Translations under genes and position numbers: made by a program | Part shown: piece after piece, positions 33,880-44,781 of the stretch | Position numbering within the stretch: position 1 is the stretch's first letter | How the letters are laid out: each line of letters begins with the position of its first letter | DNA from: Byssothecium circinans | Taxonomy: Eukaryota; Ascomycota; Dothideomycetes; Pleosporales; Massarinaceae | Reading direction: 5' to 3' | Length of the DNA: 44,841 nt | Assembly (NCBI GenBank): GCA_010015675.1 | Contig: ML977031.1 | Span: 223,688-268,528, forward strand | Notes under the pieces: model-generated | Databases searched by the model: none | What the model was told of the DNA's origin: nothing | The model's input: only the letters and a program-made list of their open reading frames with translations

Positions 33880-36800
33880 CTTAACTCGCGTCTTAATTTT
33901 AGCGTCTAGTAGTGCTAGTTTAAGAAGAGATTTATAAAAGATAGGGTGTATACGCATATTTTCTAGAAGCTTTAGTCTGAACATAATAGGTCCCTTAGCC
34001 TCTAGGATCCTAGAGGGTCCTATTTAGAGGTTATCTAGTTTATCGCATAGTTGTTTAGTTTTTAAATTTTTTTGTAATAGGAAAACTTTATCCCCCTCTT
34101 TAAGGGTTAGTCCCTTAAGCCTTTTCTTATTCGCTAATTTAGCTATCGTAAGGTTCTGTTAAGCAATTTGTTTGCTTAGTTCGTTGTGTAATTCGCGAAG
34201 TAGTTATGCCTTATCGTTAGCTCTAGCTAAAAGACTCTTGATATCCTTAGGATCCTAATAAGCAATTAGCTTATATCCGTAATTCGCGTAGTGCGGCGAG
34301 TATCCTATTATTATAGATCTTATACTATTATAGGCTAATTACGCTGTTAGCAAGAGTTTAACCTAGTTGTCTTATAGCTTATTAGCGTACATCTTTAGAT
34401 ACTATTCTAGTGTCTAGTTTATTCGTTCTATCTAACTATCTATCTATAGATAAAAGCTAGTTAAGAGCCTTTTCTTAACTCTAAGCTTCGCAAGGAACGT
34501 GCTCTAATATTTAGAGGTGAATAGTGTTCTATAATTAGTAATAAACTATTCTAGTATACTATACTAACTAATAAGTGCCTTAGTTACCTTGTAGGCTATT
34601 TCCTTAGCTATAACTATTTCTTCTATTAGTATGAATATTAATGCTTTAGTTAATTAGTTAACAATTACTAATATTAAGTCGCATAGCTATGCTAATCTAG
34701 GTTCTAACGATTTTGGGAGCTTTACAATGAAGTCTATTATAACGCTAATCTATAGGCGTGCGGGTAGTTCTAGTAGTTAGAGTAATCTATAGGGCTTATA
34801 TCTCTTAGGCTTATTCTTTAAATAGGCTAAATAGTTACCTATCGCATCCTAAACTATTTTTCGTATATTAGGCATTAAGTACTTGTTTAAGATTTGTTGA
34901 ACTATTTCATTAATCCCTAGGTGTCTATAGAGTTTAGACTTATATAGTTCTTAAATAAGTAACTATACTTTATCTTTAGGGACTAATCTTTATACGCTAG
35001 GGTCCTAGGCTAGCTTGTCTTACCACCTATCCTATATCTGCGTAATTGTGGCTACCTTAGCTAACCGTTTAACTAGAGTCCCCTAGACTAGCTATAGTTA
35101 ATTATAGACTAATTATCCACTTGCTTCCTTCTATAGGATTGCGTTATACGTAATAGGTCGATTTGTCTCCTAAAGGTTAGATCTTTAGCTAAGGGCGTCT
35201 ACTACTCTATTTAGCAATCCTAGGTGATAGTGTACCTTAAAGTTATAATCTACCATTATCTTAGCCTATCTAACCTGTCGTTGGTTAAGTTTCTTAGTCG
35301 TTATAAAACTTATTAAGTTCTAGTAATCTAAATATACTTTTACCTAGTATTTAGCGCCTACTAACTAGGCTTACTATTGTTTAAAGGAATCTACTATCGC
35401 TAGTAGCTCCTTATTATAAATATTATAGTTAAGTTCTACTCTAGAGAACTTCTAAGAATAGTAGAACACTAGTCTCTATTTCCTATCCTTACCTTGCTAT
35501 AAGAGAATTGCTCCTAAGGCATAGTCTAATATATCTGTCTCTACCCGCAGTAGTCGTTCTAGGTTATACATCTATAGTATAAGGGCTAATAGGAATAGTT
35601 CCTTTAGCTTTTTAAAAGCCTTCTACTATTCTTGTCCCTATTAGAATCCCTTCTCTTTCTTAGTAATCTCTATAAGGGGCGCTATAGTCTTTAAATATCC
35701 CTAAATAAACTTTTAGTAGAAGTTAGCAAATTCTAGAAAGAATTATACGTTCTTAACTATCTTAGGTTTTAGCTATTCCTTTACAGTTTTGACTTTCTTC
35801 GGGTCCATAGCGATGCTATCTTGTGAGATAATAAATCCTAAGTAATCCGTCTCCTTAACGTAGAATTCGTATTTTTCTAGCTATAAGAGTAATTGATACT
35901 CTCTAAGCTTCCTAAGCACCTTCTTAACGTGTTTAATATAATCCCTAAGCGTTCCTAAGGTATACACTAGTATATCGTCTAGGTATATAGTTACAAAGAC
36001 GTCTAGATATTTATAACGTGCTTAGTTAACAAGTGCCTAAAACGTCGTAGGCGCGTTTATTAGTCTAAAGGGTATAACTATATACTTATATAATCTATAA
36101 CAAGCTTTAAAGGCGGTCAGCTATTTAAAGCCCTTAGCGATTTATATTTAATAGAATCTATCTTATATATTAAATTTCGTAATCTACTTAACCCCTTTAA
36201 GGCGGTCTATAAGTTCTTAGATTAGAGGAAGAAGGTAATAGTTCTTCCTTATAATATAGTTAAGCTATCTATAATCTATATAAAGTTGCAGCTTTCTATT
36301 TTTCTTTAGGATAAAGAGAATTAGTAAAGCTATTAGGCTTATACTCTCTTATATATATCCTTGCTTTAAGTTCTTTTTAATATATTCCCGTAGTTCTAAC
36401 TGCTAGTCTAGCGTAAGTAGATATATTAGTCCTAGGCGTAGCTTCGCGCCTTCCTTTAGGTAAATCTTATAATCCTATTCCTAGTGATCTAGTAATGCAG
36501 TTTCTTCTACTTCTTTAAATAGATCTTGAAACTCCTTGTATTCTAGTAGTATTATTAGTTAGGGTTTATCGTTTATAGGCGTAACTTTCTATATCTAAAT
36601 AACTCCTAACTGCGAAGGGTCCTTCTTATAGATCTTCTTAATCTTATAAGGTGATATTTTACTAATCTATCTAGTCTAACTAGGTGAGCTCTAGATTACC
36701 AGGCTTAATCTTCTGTAGCGTATTCTAGCAACCTTGCGCGTTAGTTCCTAGCTAAATATTATGCCTTTCTACTAATTAATAGCAGGATTATGCTTCCTAA

Positions 36801-39482
36801 GCTAATTGTAACTAATTAATATATCTTCTTTACTAAGATCTATAATGTTAAGGGATGTTATATCCTTAATTTTAAGTATACAGAATAATACTTCTTAGGT
36901 TTCTAACCTTAAGAATCCTTTGCTATAGGATATTAGTCTATCGTTAGCTAATACTACTTATATTAGACGTTCCTTATCTTAATAGGGTATATTAAATTTC
37001 TTAACTACTTATAAGGAGATAATTATCTATATAGCTCTACTATCTACTAGTGCTATAAGCCTGCGTCTATATATACGCACCTCTACCTTTAATTAATAAG
37101 CTAGTAGATCTAGGTGTTGTATCTTATATAGGGTTATTATAGGAATACTCTTACTAGCGTAACCTTATCCCTAGTAGCATCCTAGTTTTTTAATCCCCTA
37201 GGTTTCCTTAGAAACTATCCTAATCCTTGTTTATTAGATAGGTGAATTAAATAGCTATTATTGTAGCATATTGTCTATAACAGGCGAGCGTGCTCTGTCG
37301 ATGGATCATCCCTTCTTAGAAAGCCTTTCCTAAGCTTCCCTAAGAGGTGTGCTTAATATAAGTTATTAAAGCACTAGTTATAAGGTAAGTTAGTATAACT
37401 TCCTTCTTTTATAGTATTATTAGGCGTTAGGGGTTCTAGCCTTATAGGGAGCTAAGTTACATTTATTAGCTCGTCCCCTTAGGCTACCTATTCCTAATAC
37501 TAATTATCTAGTATTGTTTGCTAATATTGCTTAGAATCGCCTTGCTTCCTCTAGCAAGCATCCTTCTTAGATTTGTAAGGAAGGGTAGGGAGTGCATAGC
37601 ATCTACAGTCCTTGTTTAGACATTCTTCCGCCGTAAGCAGGTTATAGTCCTAACCTCTCTTATCCTACGCAGCCTCTTCCTTGCAGAGCGTATAGAATAT
37701 ACAGTTAAGGATCGTCTTGTACTATGCCTAGTCTACTTTCTTATACTCTTAGTCTATAGGGTGCCCTAGGAGGTATTAGTAATAGCAGTCCTCTAAGTTA
37801 TATTCTAGTATATCGCTGTTAATTAGCCCTACTAGCTAATATCCTATAATATATTTGCTTAGCTAATAAACCTAATAGTGTATATTATAGCAATTCTACT
37901 ATCTAATATGTTTATACTGCTGTTGCTATTTGTTAAAGTAATAGGTGTAGTAGGTAGCTACTAGATAGTCTTTATCTAGAATTATAATATGCGATATCCT
38001 TCTAGGTTAGCGTCTTGCCCTATCGCGTTTATGTTTATAGTAGAGGTAATAATCCTCTTAGTAGTAATACTAATTAACCTCCTAGTATAGATCTTTTTTT
38101 AGTATTTCTAACTTAATATAGTCCCCTTTATTAGGTAGTTCTTAGAGTTGTATAGCTTCTTTTACTACTTTACTAGTATTATCTCTATACACTAGTATAG
38201 GCAAAGCACAGTCTAGTCCTTCGTACGTAGTGCTGGCGCATCTTTAGTATACTTTTATATCTACGCGTAATTAAACTACCTAGTCTAGCACCTTGTTTTT
38301 AGCTAGACCTTAGCTTAGGCGTAACGTTACTTCTTTATCTAAGGGATCTATAGCGCTAACGTTATTATTACTAGGTAGTTTTATTGTCTAATCTAGTTCC
38401 TTAGGTGGGCAAGGAGTAGGCTACTAGCGTAGCATCTCTAGTTCATCCTCCTTAGGTCCTGTTGCCTAGAACTTAACTATCCTAATCTTGATTGCCCTAA
38501 GCTTGCCTACCTAGCCTTGGTTCTTTAGGTAGTCTCTATAGAAGTATCCTACTTTACTATATTAGAGACATGCTTTCTTCTTAAAGCGTTCCTAGCATTA
38601 TTTATAGGTTAGGCTATCTAGCTATCTTCCTTTACTCTTGTTAAATTACTTTTTTTATTAGAATTTGTCTGTTATCACCATATTACTGTTGTAGTTATAT
38701 TATAGTGTCTTTAGTTTTCTATATTTTCTAGAGTTAGGAATAATTATTGTATCCCTCTACTTCTTCTACAGCGCTTGTTTGTAGAGCCTATTATTGATTT
38801 AGGTAGCTAGGTCAATTATATGTTATAAGTTGTCTAGCTTGTCATGATAGATTATCTTATCCTTAATAGTTTCCTTTAAACTATTATAGAAGGCTATACG
38901 TAATAGCGTATTATCTTAATTAATCTTTAACTATAGTTGTTTAAACTCTATTACATACTTCGCGACTAACTTCTCCTGCTAGATCTAAGATATCTTTTGC
39001 TCTACCTAGGTCTCTTTGTTAAGTTCCCTAAACACCTTCTAGATCTCTTCCTTAAATACTGTCTAGCTTTTAAAGATAGCCTTCATGTTGTCCTTGTAAT
39101 GCCTTATCTCGTTTGTAAGATAGTTGTCTATAAAGGGTTATATCTAAGTAGCTACCCTATCCTTTAGGTGCATACTAGCCGCGAGGATCTTGTCTTAGTC
39201 CTCTATTATAGAGTTGAATTAACAGTACAAATCTATATTAGTAAGGAATAGCTTTAGGCTATCTTATCCTCTATTGTACTTCTCTAGTGCTGTAATCTTT
39301 CTACAGGGTACAGTATCCTTAGCCTAGAGTTAAGTAATTGCTTGTATTAATCTATTAATCTGTTTAGCCTGTTGCTATATCTAGTTAGCCTAGTTAGCTA
39401 TTACTAATACTAGACTTAAAGCAGGTGTACTAACACTACTACTAGTAGTATATAGGGTAGCAGGAGCTACTATTACGTACGT
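33880..39482 (-). pseudogene. Gypsy-2 gag-pol, RIP-inactivated
   Basis: It has the same domain order as Gypsy-1 on the minus strand. Gag is next to the right LTR (the start codon at 39482 reads ACG), the zinc knuckle is near 38580-38540, and the protease DS(R)A block near 37055-37030. The reverse transcriptase motif YLDDILVY is intact at 35985-35962, RNase H/connection is near 35240-35190, and the integrase C-terminal part near 34440-34380. Stops occur throughout. Keeping both catalytic aspartates of the YLDD motif suggests slightly milder mutation here than in Gypsy-1. Confidence 0.88.
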
Positions 39483-39512
39483 TTAGGTTCTTGAACCTAT
39501 AGGTAGTCAAAG

Positions 39513-39973
39513 TATTACTAAAGAGTATACTCGCTAGGCCTAATCCGTGTAAGGGGAGGTTAGTTAGTATATAGATATATACGTTAGGTAGTGTACTTTA
39601 GTAGTTTAAGAGGTAAATATATAAAAGCAACTAATTCTATAATAGACTATAGAATAACTAAGTATCAATCTAGGTAAGAGATAAACTATAGAGAGTTAAC
39701 TATAAAGAACTAGAATTAGAAAGATAAAGGAAACCTATCTAGTCTTTATACTACTTATTCTATTCCTTTGTTGTGTCCTACTTTGTATACTCTATTAGAG
39801 TACCTAGAGCACTACTGCTCTCTCTATTAAAAGGAAGCGCTTTATGCTCCGTCTGCTAAGAGGGAGCAGAGTCACGTAACTGCTGAGCCTGCCCTGCCCT
39901 ACGCCTTATTGTCTAATACTCTCCCTGAGCGTATCGTTCCTATATGGCTATATATAACTATTGTCTTATAATA
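39513..39973 (-). repeat. Gypsy-2 right LTR (5' LTR of the element)
   Basis: 461 bp, from TATTACTAAAGAGTATACTC to TCTTATAATA. The GC-richer part at 39830-39910 resembles the same zone of the left LTR, with scattered C/T and G/A differences. Confidence 0.9.
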
Positions 39974-41844
39974 TAAACTGCCTACACTACTAAACTGCCT
40001 ATAATTCCTTAGCAATACTAACTTACTTAACTTTATTATTGTTATTATCTATATTACTACTTAATATAATAAACTAAGTACTAGCCTCTAACTTAGAAGA
40101 ACCCTCTTTATCTACTTAATATATTCTTGCATTATACCTAGCCTTACTGCAGTTGCTGTAGTAGCGAATACCTAGTTATTACACTTTATATTTACCCTCT
40201 ACCCTTGCCTTCTTATAGTTCTAAATAGTTCCTAATAGTTTAAAACTAACCTAGTCTACTATAAGATTAAACTCTATAGTACTACACTTCTAAAGATACT
40301 TATATTTACATATTTTATACTTAGTTACTACTGTAAGTTACTTTTTAAGCTCTTTAATACGCGACTTTATAAGCGTAGTATTATATAGCACTAACTTAGT
40401 ACCTTTAACAAGCTATAAAAGCCTATCCTACACCGCTTATAGTAACTAAGTAATAGAATTACGTACAAACTTTAACTATAAGCTAAATTTACGTATATTA
40501 CTTAGAGTCCTTAATAGCTATAGCGTCTCTAGTAGTAGGGGTCCTAGTAGAGTACGTATACGTATATTAAGGTAATTAAGTACTACTTATACGTTTAGAG
40601 GGACTAGCTCTATTACCTTAAAGGCCTTTTAATAGTTCTAAACTATAAACACGCTTAAAAATATATCTTTAAAGGCTGATAGGAATGCTTCCTTATTAAT
40701 ATAGTAGACATATTATTACGCTAAGCCCTAAACAATATTAGAGTACTTATACTTAAGTAGTAAAGAGCACACTATATTAAGTAGCTAGAGGATATGTAAT
40801 AAGTACAGTAGTATATAGAGCGTAAGGATCTTATTATTATAATAATAATCCTTAAAATCTTAATTAAAGTAGCTTTTATAGCTATCTAAAATTAGTAACT
40901 AATAGACGCTAATAGTTCTTCCCTTTATATACTTATTAAAGTGCTTTAACTATATAAGACTAAGCTTATTAGTTATCTATCTATTCTCTAAGACTAAGAG
41001 CTTCTAATTACGTAGTATATTAGCTTCCTAGTACTATAAAGAGATATAAATGCGTCCTTTATATATAATAAATAGTAGGGTGAATATGCTATTTAAATAT
41101 ATACTCTAGATATCTATTACCTACTCCTTATCGCCTAGCTAAACTATTATAGGCCTTTTTTACTTCTCTAAGCTAGTAACTACCTTTATAGAGCTAATAA
41201 TACCTATCTAAAAGCTAGTCTTATTAAAGTTATATATATTATTATTATATATACTATACTTTACTTTAGTATCCTATATAAGCTTAAACTATATACTAAC
41301 TACCTTAGGATCTTCCTATTATACCCTTTAATAGTCCTTTAAATAGTTCTAAACTATTTATAACTATTCTAAATAGTTTATAAACTATTTTATCTAGTTA
41401 ATACCTACTTTCTTACTACTCTACTTGCGTAGTAGTTTATTCGCTATATCTAACACTTTATCTAATGTAGGCGCAAATCCTTATAAATTAAGGTTAAGGA
41501 TGTATAGGATAAGTATTTCCTACTTAGTTAAGGATAGTTTTAAACAGTTTAGTACTATTTCTAGTTAAAATAGTATTCCTTTAGCACGTTTAGTAAGGAC
41601 GCGAGGCTTAATATTAAAGGCCTTAGCAGCGCTTTAATAGCTTTAGAATTAGCCTCTATTATATACGCTAAGGGTAAGCTGTAGTCTGCCTTTATATTAG
41701 AGTTATTTAGACCTTTATTATTAAGGCATTTTCGTGTTAAAGATAGAGTTAGTATTGCTAAGGAATTATAGACAGTTTGGTAGTGTAGATAGTTCAGTAG
41801 TGCTTTACATTAATTCTTTCCTATAATATAAATAACGTAAAGCA

Positions 41845-42905
41845 CCCCTGAACCGCCCACCCCACCGAACCGCCCAAAAATGCTTAGCAAGGAACATTAA
41901 ATAGTATTATCTTAATAACAAAGCTAAACCTTAATATTTTATTTTGAAATTTCAAACGTAGATAGATATATATATAATCTAATAGGTATTAAATTTATAT
42001 AGCTATAGCTTACGTAATAAAATAGTTATTAAGAAAGGAAGAAATTTTAGGTAAAACCTACCTTACCCTATAGATTAATAGCTAAACGTTAGCTATATAC
42101 TAAATAACTTCTAAGACTTGCTTATTAGTATATTAGTTAGTAGCTATTATGTTATTATAGTCTACAGCCTAGCTTTAATACTATAATAGTAGGTGTAAGA
42201 TAAGGGGTAAGAAAAGTTAGAAAACCTTCTAAATAAAGTTATATATATTAGATATCTCTACTTTCTTCTTAGGAGGAGGATAGTATATACTAAATAAAGC
42301 TATATATAAAGTTTAAAGTAAGTAAATACCTCTAAAACTAAAAGATCTAGCTTAGGAAGTATAGAATTTTAAGAAAATTTAAATACTGCCTTATTATAAC
42401 GCTTATATAAGCTAATTGTTTATAGCTAACTATTTATATTACTATTATATATATATATAAAGTTTATTAAAAGAAAAAAAGTAAGAATATCTAGCTAGAT
42501 AAAATATTTAATTATATTTTTCTAATTTTAGGAATCTCTACCCTCCCTACGCTAATTCTCTAATAGGTCTAGGCTGCACGCTATAATCTTAGTGCTAATA
42601 GGTATATTATATATATATAAACTAGCTCTAAAGTTATTATAATTTATTAAGCTAGTTTATTAGGTGTTGTAGGGTATAAATCTTAGGTGAGTAAGTTTAC
42701 TCTATACTTATCTAGCTTACTAAGATATTAGAAATCCTAGAATATCCTTTTATAACCTTTTAGATCCATATTATATATATCTGTATTTAAAATTTCAGCT
42801 TAATAGCTGAAATATTTAAATTGTTATTAAGGGTTAAATGTTTGATTTTCTGCTAAGCATTTTTGGGCGGTTCAGTAGGGTGGGCGGTTTAGTAGTGCTT
42901 TACGT
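41845..42905. mobile_element. Element D2: short TIR transposon, pogo-related ends
   Basis: The 1061-bp element is flanked by TA (41843-41844, 42906-42907). Its 55-bp inverted repeats lie at 41845-41899 and 42851-42905. The left one (ACGTAAAGCACCCCTGAACC...) is unmutated, while the right one shows C-to-T and G-to-A style changes (ACTACTAAACC in the same place). Each repeat contains two tandem copies of a CACCACCGAACCGC-like unit. The interior is AT-rich and shows no transposase motif, so it is probably a non-autonomous partner mobilised by a pogo-type transposase. D1 is an inverted relative. Confidence 0.85.
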
Positions 42906-42907
42906 TA

Positions 42908-44166
42908 CCCTTTAAGATTAGATATAAGATAGTAGAAGTAGTTCTAGCTTATAAAGAGTAATTATTATTAAAGGCCCTACTATAAAGTAAGGTCCTTACG
43001 CCTTTAAGATAGTAAAGGTCCTTTATCCTAATACATACTCCTTTAAGTAGTAGAGGCTTTAGCTATAAATACTATAGTCTAGATAGAATAGCTATTATAA
43101 GGGTATAGTAATCTATTCTAGCTACTAGAACTTAAATATAATTCCTAGGAAGCTCTTATTAGCATAGTTTAATAGAGTCTATAGACTTAAAAAAATTAAG
43201 TAGAAGTTTAAAAGTACTTACTCTAATATACTAATTACTAGCTATATAGACTAGATAAAAGCTAATCTATTATTACTATAAAGCTACTAAAGCTAAGATA
43301 TACTTCTATTTCTAATAATATGTAGTCCTAGAGGTAACGCTAAGGCCTTCTATTTAGAAATTAATTAGAAGTGCGTCTATTATATCCTTAAATCCTGCAG
43401 AATCTTAGTAGAGATATCTAATATAATATAGACCTTCTCTACGCCCTAGAAGATTATACCTTTAAGAAACTAATAGTAGAAAATGTTATTATTAGTTATA
43501 TATATTATAATCTTATCTTATAGCTACGCGTAGTTAATAACCTCGCCTATAGTAATACTTATAACTATTATAAATAAGCTTCTTCTTACTACGTTACCTT
43601 CTAAAACCTATATAACTATAATTAGCGTAAAGGTAACTAAGATGCTTAAAATCCTTATAAGACTAAAGGATTACGTAATATAATTTCTATTCTTAATATA
43701 GAAAGCCTATCCTACTAAGGGAAGCTAATAAACGTAACTAAGCCTACCATATAGGCTATCTTAGGCGCCTAGAAGAAATTAAGCTAAGAGAGAAATAGAT
43801 TTATAGAGAGGTAGATAAAGCCTAATATTAAAAAAATAAATTCTAATTCTAAAGTGCGTGCAACTAGGACGCGAAAGAATAGAATAAAGAGGATTAGCTT
43901 AATATATATAGGTACTAGGTAAGACCCTAATAGAATCTTAATTTTATAAATATTATCTTAGTAAGCCCGTAACGCTATTTATATACTTATTCCTTAAATA
44001 AACTATAACTAATATTATTAAGGTAATAATCTAGACGCTCTAGGTAGCCCTTACTCTTAGCTAAGTCTTAGAAAATATATCTATTTAAACTTATATAAAA
44101 CTTACCTAAGAGGAATATAGTAATTAGTATAATATTTTAAAAGTAAATATTAATAATACTATGCTA
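42908..44166. other. Unresolved RIP-mutated sequence
   Basis: About 1.26 kb between D2 and the right boundary repeat. No terminal repeats or domains were recognised. Comparison with the DUF7580 gene, which adjoins the left boundary repeat, shows no match, so this is not a mutated copy of that gene. Confidence 0.45.
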
Positions 44167-44393
44167 GAGTTACGGCTATTATAAGTAGATAGAAGGCTAA
44201 GGGCTAAGTTTATAATAATTATTACTAATAGCTAGCTTTATATAAGTTTAGTTACGTAGTTAGTTAGGTTATATATAGCATATAAATTTAAGCTGCCTTT
44301 TACTTATCTTTCTTCTTCTTTCTTTATTCTTATTATAGCTTCCTCTTTTAATATAAAGAATCTATTAGCTATGCTTATCTCTTATCTAGAGTA
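44167..44393. repeat. Right copy of the direct repeat bounding the island
   Basis: These 227 bp align with 9530-9785 in direct orientation, lack about 29 bp, and carry many more RIP-type changes than the left copy. Homology ends at AGAGTA, where an unmutated element begins; the left copy continues beyond that point. Confidence 0.75.
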
Positions 44394-44395
44394 AC

Positions 44396-44773
44396 TGTTG
44401 GACTGAACAGTACCGAACAGTTCCGCACTATTCACCAGCCTCATCCGGCCTAGCCTCAGTCCTTTCCGATATAGTCCTGTCTCCTGAGCATCTTCGCTCG
44501 ACACACAATTCATCCTTTTCTCTCTATGCTCTCGGTGCTCAGCTGTCTAACAGTTATGAGCCTAGTCTAGCTTTATCTGCTTCATCTACTATCCAAACGC
44601 AAGCGGTCCCTATACCCACGCCTACACAGTCGCGCTGACTGTTCCTAATGGTTCTGAACCGTCCCGTACACCCACGTACACTATCGCACCCTCGATCGTC
44701 CTAATCCGCAGCCTATATAAACCCGATCCTGATGGTTCCCAGACAGTTCATTACTGTTCTACACCGTTCAACA
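44396..44773 (+). repeat. Candidate 5' LTR of a young retroelement
   Basis: The sequence starts TGTTGGAC directly after the boundary repeat and has an almost perfect inverted end GTTCAACA at 44766-44773. It contains a TATA box and is GC-balanced with no RIP bias. TGTTGGA is a common start of Copia-type LTRs. Palindromic GAACAGTTC and GGTTCTGAACC motifs recur. A second LTR, primer-binding site and pol are outside the window, so the type is unproven. Confidence 0.4.
44714..44720 (+). promoter_or_regulatory. TATA box
   Basis: TATATAA stands 62 bp before the ATG at 44782, inside the candidate LTR. Confidence 0.5.
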
Positions 44774-44781
44774 CCGTCGTT

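Larger units (their letters stand above)
32520..39973 (-). mobile_element. Gypsy-2: Ty3/Gypsy LTR retrotransposon inside pogo C
   Basis: The 7454-bp element is bounded by the 5-bp duplication TAAAC (32515-32519, 39974-39978), which is part of the pogo C inverted repeat. LTRs are 461 bp each (32520-32980 and 39513-39973). Orientation is minus, with the polypurine tract beside the left LTR. Most of pol is closely similar to Gypsy-1, but the LTR half corresponding to U3/R and the stretch between the zinc knuckle and protease (about 37415-38400) differ, so it is a sister subfamily. Confidence 0.93.
32501..41820 (-). mobile_element. Fot1/pogo element C, split by Gypsy-2
   Basis: The left tip (32501-32519, ATATAAAGTACTACTAAAC) follows TA at 32499-32500. 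The rest resumes at 39974-41820 and is followed by TA at 41821. Joining the halves while counting the duplicated TAAAC once gives 1861 bp, against 1862 for element A, and restores a normal terminal repeat. The interior matches A in orientation and order, including the palindrome-rich part (about 41330-41560). The transposase frames are destroyed. Confidence 0.88.
9786..44395. other. RIP-mutated AT-rich island (nested transposons and gene relics)
   Basis: Composition changes abruptly near 9.6 kb and reverts at about 44.4 kb. Inside, TA dinucleotides and TAA/TAG stops dominate in all six frames. Apart from an artefact over the N run, only one frame of 60 codons is open (26434-26616, minus). Recognisable protein motifs survive with stops exactly where Trp, Gln or Arg codons are expected, as RIP produces. 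The few GC-rich patches are the transposon terminal repeats at 14851-14902, 15741-15792 and 41845-41899. Confidence 0.9.

Noticed and set aside
42908..44166. RIP-mutated copy of the DUF7580 gene next to the right boundary repeat
   Set aside because: Homology between the two flanks stops at about 9530/44167. Expected mutated versions of the gene's 5' end are not found further left.
9786..44395. Starship-type giant element carrying cargo genes
   Set aside because: The size, kinase relic and boundary repeats made this tempting, but no tyrosine-recombinase captain motif was seen and the borders are not Starship-like; nested ordinary transposons explain most of the block.
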